In this document: piece after piece, positions 4,597 to 5,604 of the stretch
Layout of the letters: every line of letters starts with the position of its first letter
Numbering within the stretch: position 1 is the first letter of the stretch
Origin: JASEGV01 sp037443545
Lineage (GTDB): Bacteria; Bacteroidota; Ignavibacteria; UBA10030; BY39
NCBI GenBank assembly: GCA_037443545.1
Contig: JBBIOD010000103.1
Span: forward strand, 1 to 5,604
Direction of reading: 5' to 3'
Length of the DNA stretch: 5,604 nt
Notes under the pieces: model-generated
The model's database searches: none
The model's input: the letters and a program-made list of their open reading frames with translations, nothing else
What the model was told of the DNA's origin: nothing
Program-made: the position numbers and the translations under genes

Positions 4597-5418
4597 TTAT
4601 TTTTTAGCTTCTTTTGTAGATTTTTGAGATTTTATGTAATAAAGTGGAATTAGAAGGAGAAAATTAAAAATTATTCCAAAAACACCGTTTAAATTTGTGA
4701 TCCAATTTTTCCCGATGAATACAGGCTCGAATTCATTAAATACACTCCCGAATAAAAATGAATTCCATAAAATCCAATTGAAATGAAGGAAAGCAGAAAC
4801 CCAAATTGATCCACTCATCGAATAAAACCACCAAAAAACAAACCCCATCAGAATGTAAGAAAGAATTAGTGTTATTCCGAATTGAAAATTTGCCGACTCT
4901 ACATAATAATAAAGTGAAATTGGGAGAAAAGTAAATGCCCAAACCAAAGATGAAATGGAAATTGACTTAATCGGAGATACAAATTCAGACGTTTTGACAT
5001 ATAAATATGAGCGCCAGCCGAATTCAGCCAATACTACCGATGGAACAAACCAAACAAATAGTAGAGGTAAATCGAAAAACAAACCTAATACGACAGTTTC
5101 AAGATTTTTTGGATTTTGAAATTTGATTAAATCGAATAAATATCCAGCTACGATTATCAGCCCGCACAAAAGAACCGGGTAAAGAAAAGCTGCAAGCCAA
5201 AATTTCCAATTACCGAATTTTAAGAAGTTAGAGAGGATTTTATCACGATAAATGAAACGAAGGAAAATTAACGCCACAATTCCGGGGATGAACATAAAAG
5301 GAAAAAATCTGAAACCGAATGGCTCCCATATGAAGTCTAAATTTTGAAATTTCCATTGGTAACCTAAAATCCAGGAAATCAACAAAGTGAGGAGGATATA
5401 ACGTGTAACTATCCGCAA
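4597..5418 (-). CDS. CPBP-family-like integral membrane protein with degenerate protease motifs
   Basis: This 273-residue protein is very hydrophobic, with about seven to eight membrane segments (near 7-20, 38-55, 73-96, 109-130, 152-170, 178-198, 203-224 and 245-262) and a lysine-rich cytosolic tail. AEFGWRSYLY (131-140) corresponds to the EExxxR motif of CPBP/Abi (CAAX protease and bacteriocin-processing) proteins, WAFTFLP (160-166) to the second motif WxxWHLP, and the H212 region (SAFLHFNW) to the third. The first glutamate is Ala131 and the second-motif histidine is Phe164, so proteolytic activity is doubtful. The start is TTG (5416-5418), inside the 3' end of the SDR gene with a ten-base overlap, preceded by a GGGAG SD six bases upstream; the next Met is residue 42, which would remove the first membrane segment. 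Co-translation with the SDR gene is likely. The family call rests on motif resemblance. Confidence 0.7.
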   Translation of the reverse strand: MRIVTRYILLTLLISWILGYQWKFQNLDFIWEPFGFRFFPFMFIPGIVALIFLRFIYRDKILSNFLKFGNWKFWLAAFLYPVLLCGLIIVAGYLFDLIKFQNPKNLETVVLGLFFDLPLLFVWFVPSVVLAEFGWRSYLYVKTSEFVSPIKSISISSLVWAFTFLPISLYYYVESANFQFGITLILSYILMGFVFWWFYSMSGSIWVSAFLHFNWILWNSFLFGSVFNEFEPVFIGKNWITNLNGVFGIIFNFLLLIPLYYIKSQKSTKEAKK

Positions 5419-5604
5419 AGCACACTCCCGCCGTTTACATTAAGAATTTCGCCCACGATATTATCAGCCAAATTGGAAGCAAGAAACAAAATTGGACCTG
5501 CGATTTCTTCAGGCGTTGCAATTCTCCCACGAGGAATTGTTAAACTTACTGCTTTCCTATAATTCTTATCTTTGAATACGGGTATGGTCATATCCGTTAC
5601 CACC
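5409..5604 (-). CDS. Short-chain dehydrogenase/reductase (FabG-like), C-terminal part, cut by window edge
   Basis: The last 65 residues of an SDR oxidoreductase are visible; the N-terminal cofactor domain and the YxxxK active site lie beyond 5604. The visible part starts at VVTDM, which follows the PG motif in classical SDRs, and continues with IPRGRIATPEEIAGPILFLA, then NVNGGSVLCG at the end. This RxxxPEEIA...FLAS...G...NVNGG pattern is typical of FabG/3-oxoacyl-ACP reductase-like SDRs acting as tetramers with NAD(P)H. The substrate cannot be told from the C-terminus. There is no true start inside the window: GTG at 5601-5603 is an internal valine codon. The stop TAG (5409-5411) overlaps the next gene's TTG start by ten bases, showing an operon. 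Confidence 0.92.
   Translation of the reverse strand, partial: VVTDMTIPVFKDKNYRKAVSLTIPRGRIATPEEIAGPILFLASNLADNIVGEILNVNGGSVLCG

Noticed and set aside
4736..4942. 68-codon minus-strand ORF in another frame of the CPBP-like gene
   Set aside because: It is a shadow frame; the 273-residue membrane protein has consistent membrane segments and motifs.
5243..5425. 60-codon minus-strand ORF overlapping the start of the CPBP-like gene
   Set aside because: It is out of frame with the membrane protein and unlike any family; the alternative frame explains the region fully.

Overview
The window is AT-rich bacterial chromosome. The set of families (a bS21 gene behind a zinc-ribbon/SH3-barrel protein, a short histone H1-like Hc1 protein, a bacterial deoxyhypusine-synthase homologue and a secreted M19 dipeptidase) suggests the Bacteroidota/Chlorobiota/Ignavibacteriota group. 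Ignavibacteria-like is my best guess. This is inferred from gene content and protein style; there is no rRNA or phylogenetic marker long enough to prove it.

Layout. (1) Positions 1-415 hold no full-length gene: a hairpin leader, a 33-codon ORF with a strong Shine-Dalgarno (SD) and a signal-peptide-like sequence, then a segment (about 200-400) rich in short repeats that match the 3' half of the neighbouring tRNA. (2) A CAU-anticodon tRNA, probably tRNA-Ile2, lies at 416-492 on the minus strand with a good sigma70-type promoter. (3) Positions 547-970 are mostly non-coding, with one doubtful minus-strand ORF and a hairpin made of an SD-like and an anti-SD-like arm. (4) A plus-strand two-gene operon (zinc-ribbon/SH3 protein, then rpsU) runs from a promoter at 971-999 to a strong terminator at 1712-1750. 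(5) Everything to the right is on the minus strand. Read in the direction of transcription it is: the 3' end of an SDR oxidoreductase (cut by the window edge), an overlapping CPBP-like membrane protein, a deoxyhypusine-synthase-like enzyme (speY type), a histone H1-like protein, a terminator, and a membrane dipeptidase that converges on the rpsU terminator.

How the genes relate. The plus-strand pair links a putative RNA-polymerase-binding-type domain with a ribosomal protein. The rpsU start is a TTG directly abutting the upstream stop and preceded by a near-perfect SD, which fits translational control of bS21. The minus-strand genes look like separate housekeeping functions (polyamine synthesis, chromatin, peptide turnover) rather than one pathway. 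SD strength varies greatly: perfect or near-perfect for rpsU, hc1 and the 33-aa ORF, and absent for speY and the dipeptidase.

I see no CRISPR array, transposase, defence locus or other clearly new multi-gene system. The most unusual material is the tRNA-like repeat segment, the SD/anti-SD hairpin, the rpsU junction, and two enzymes (SpeY-like and CPBP-like) with altered active-site residues.
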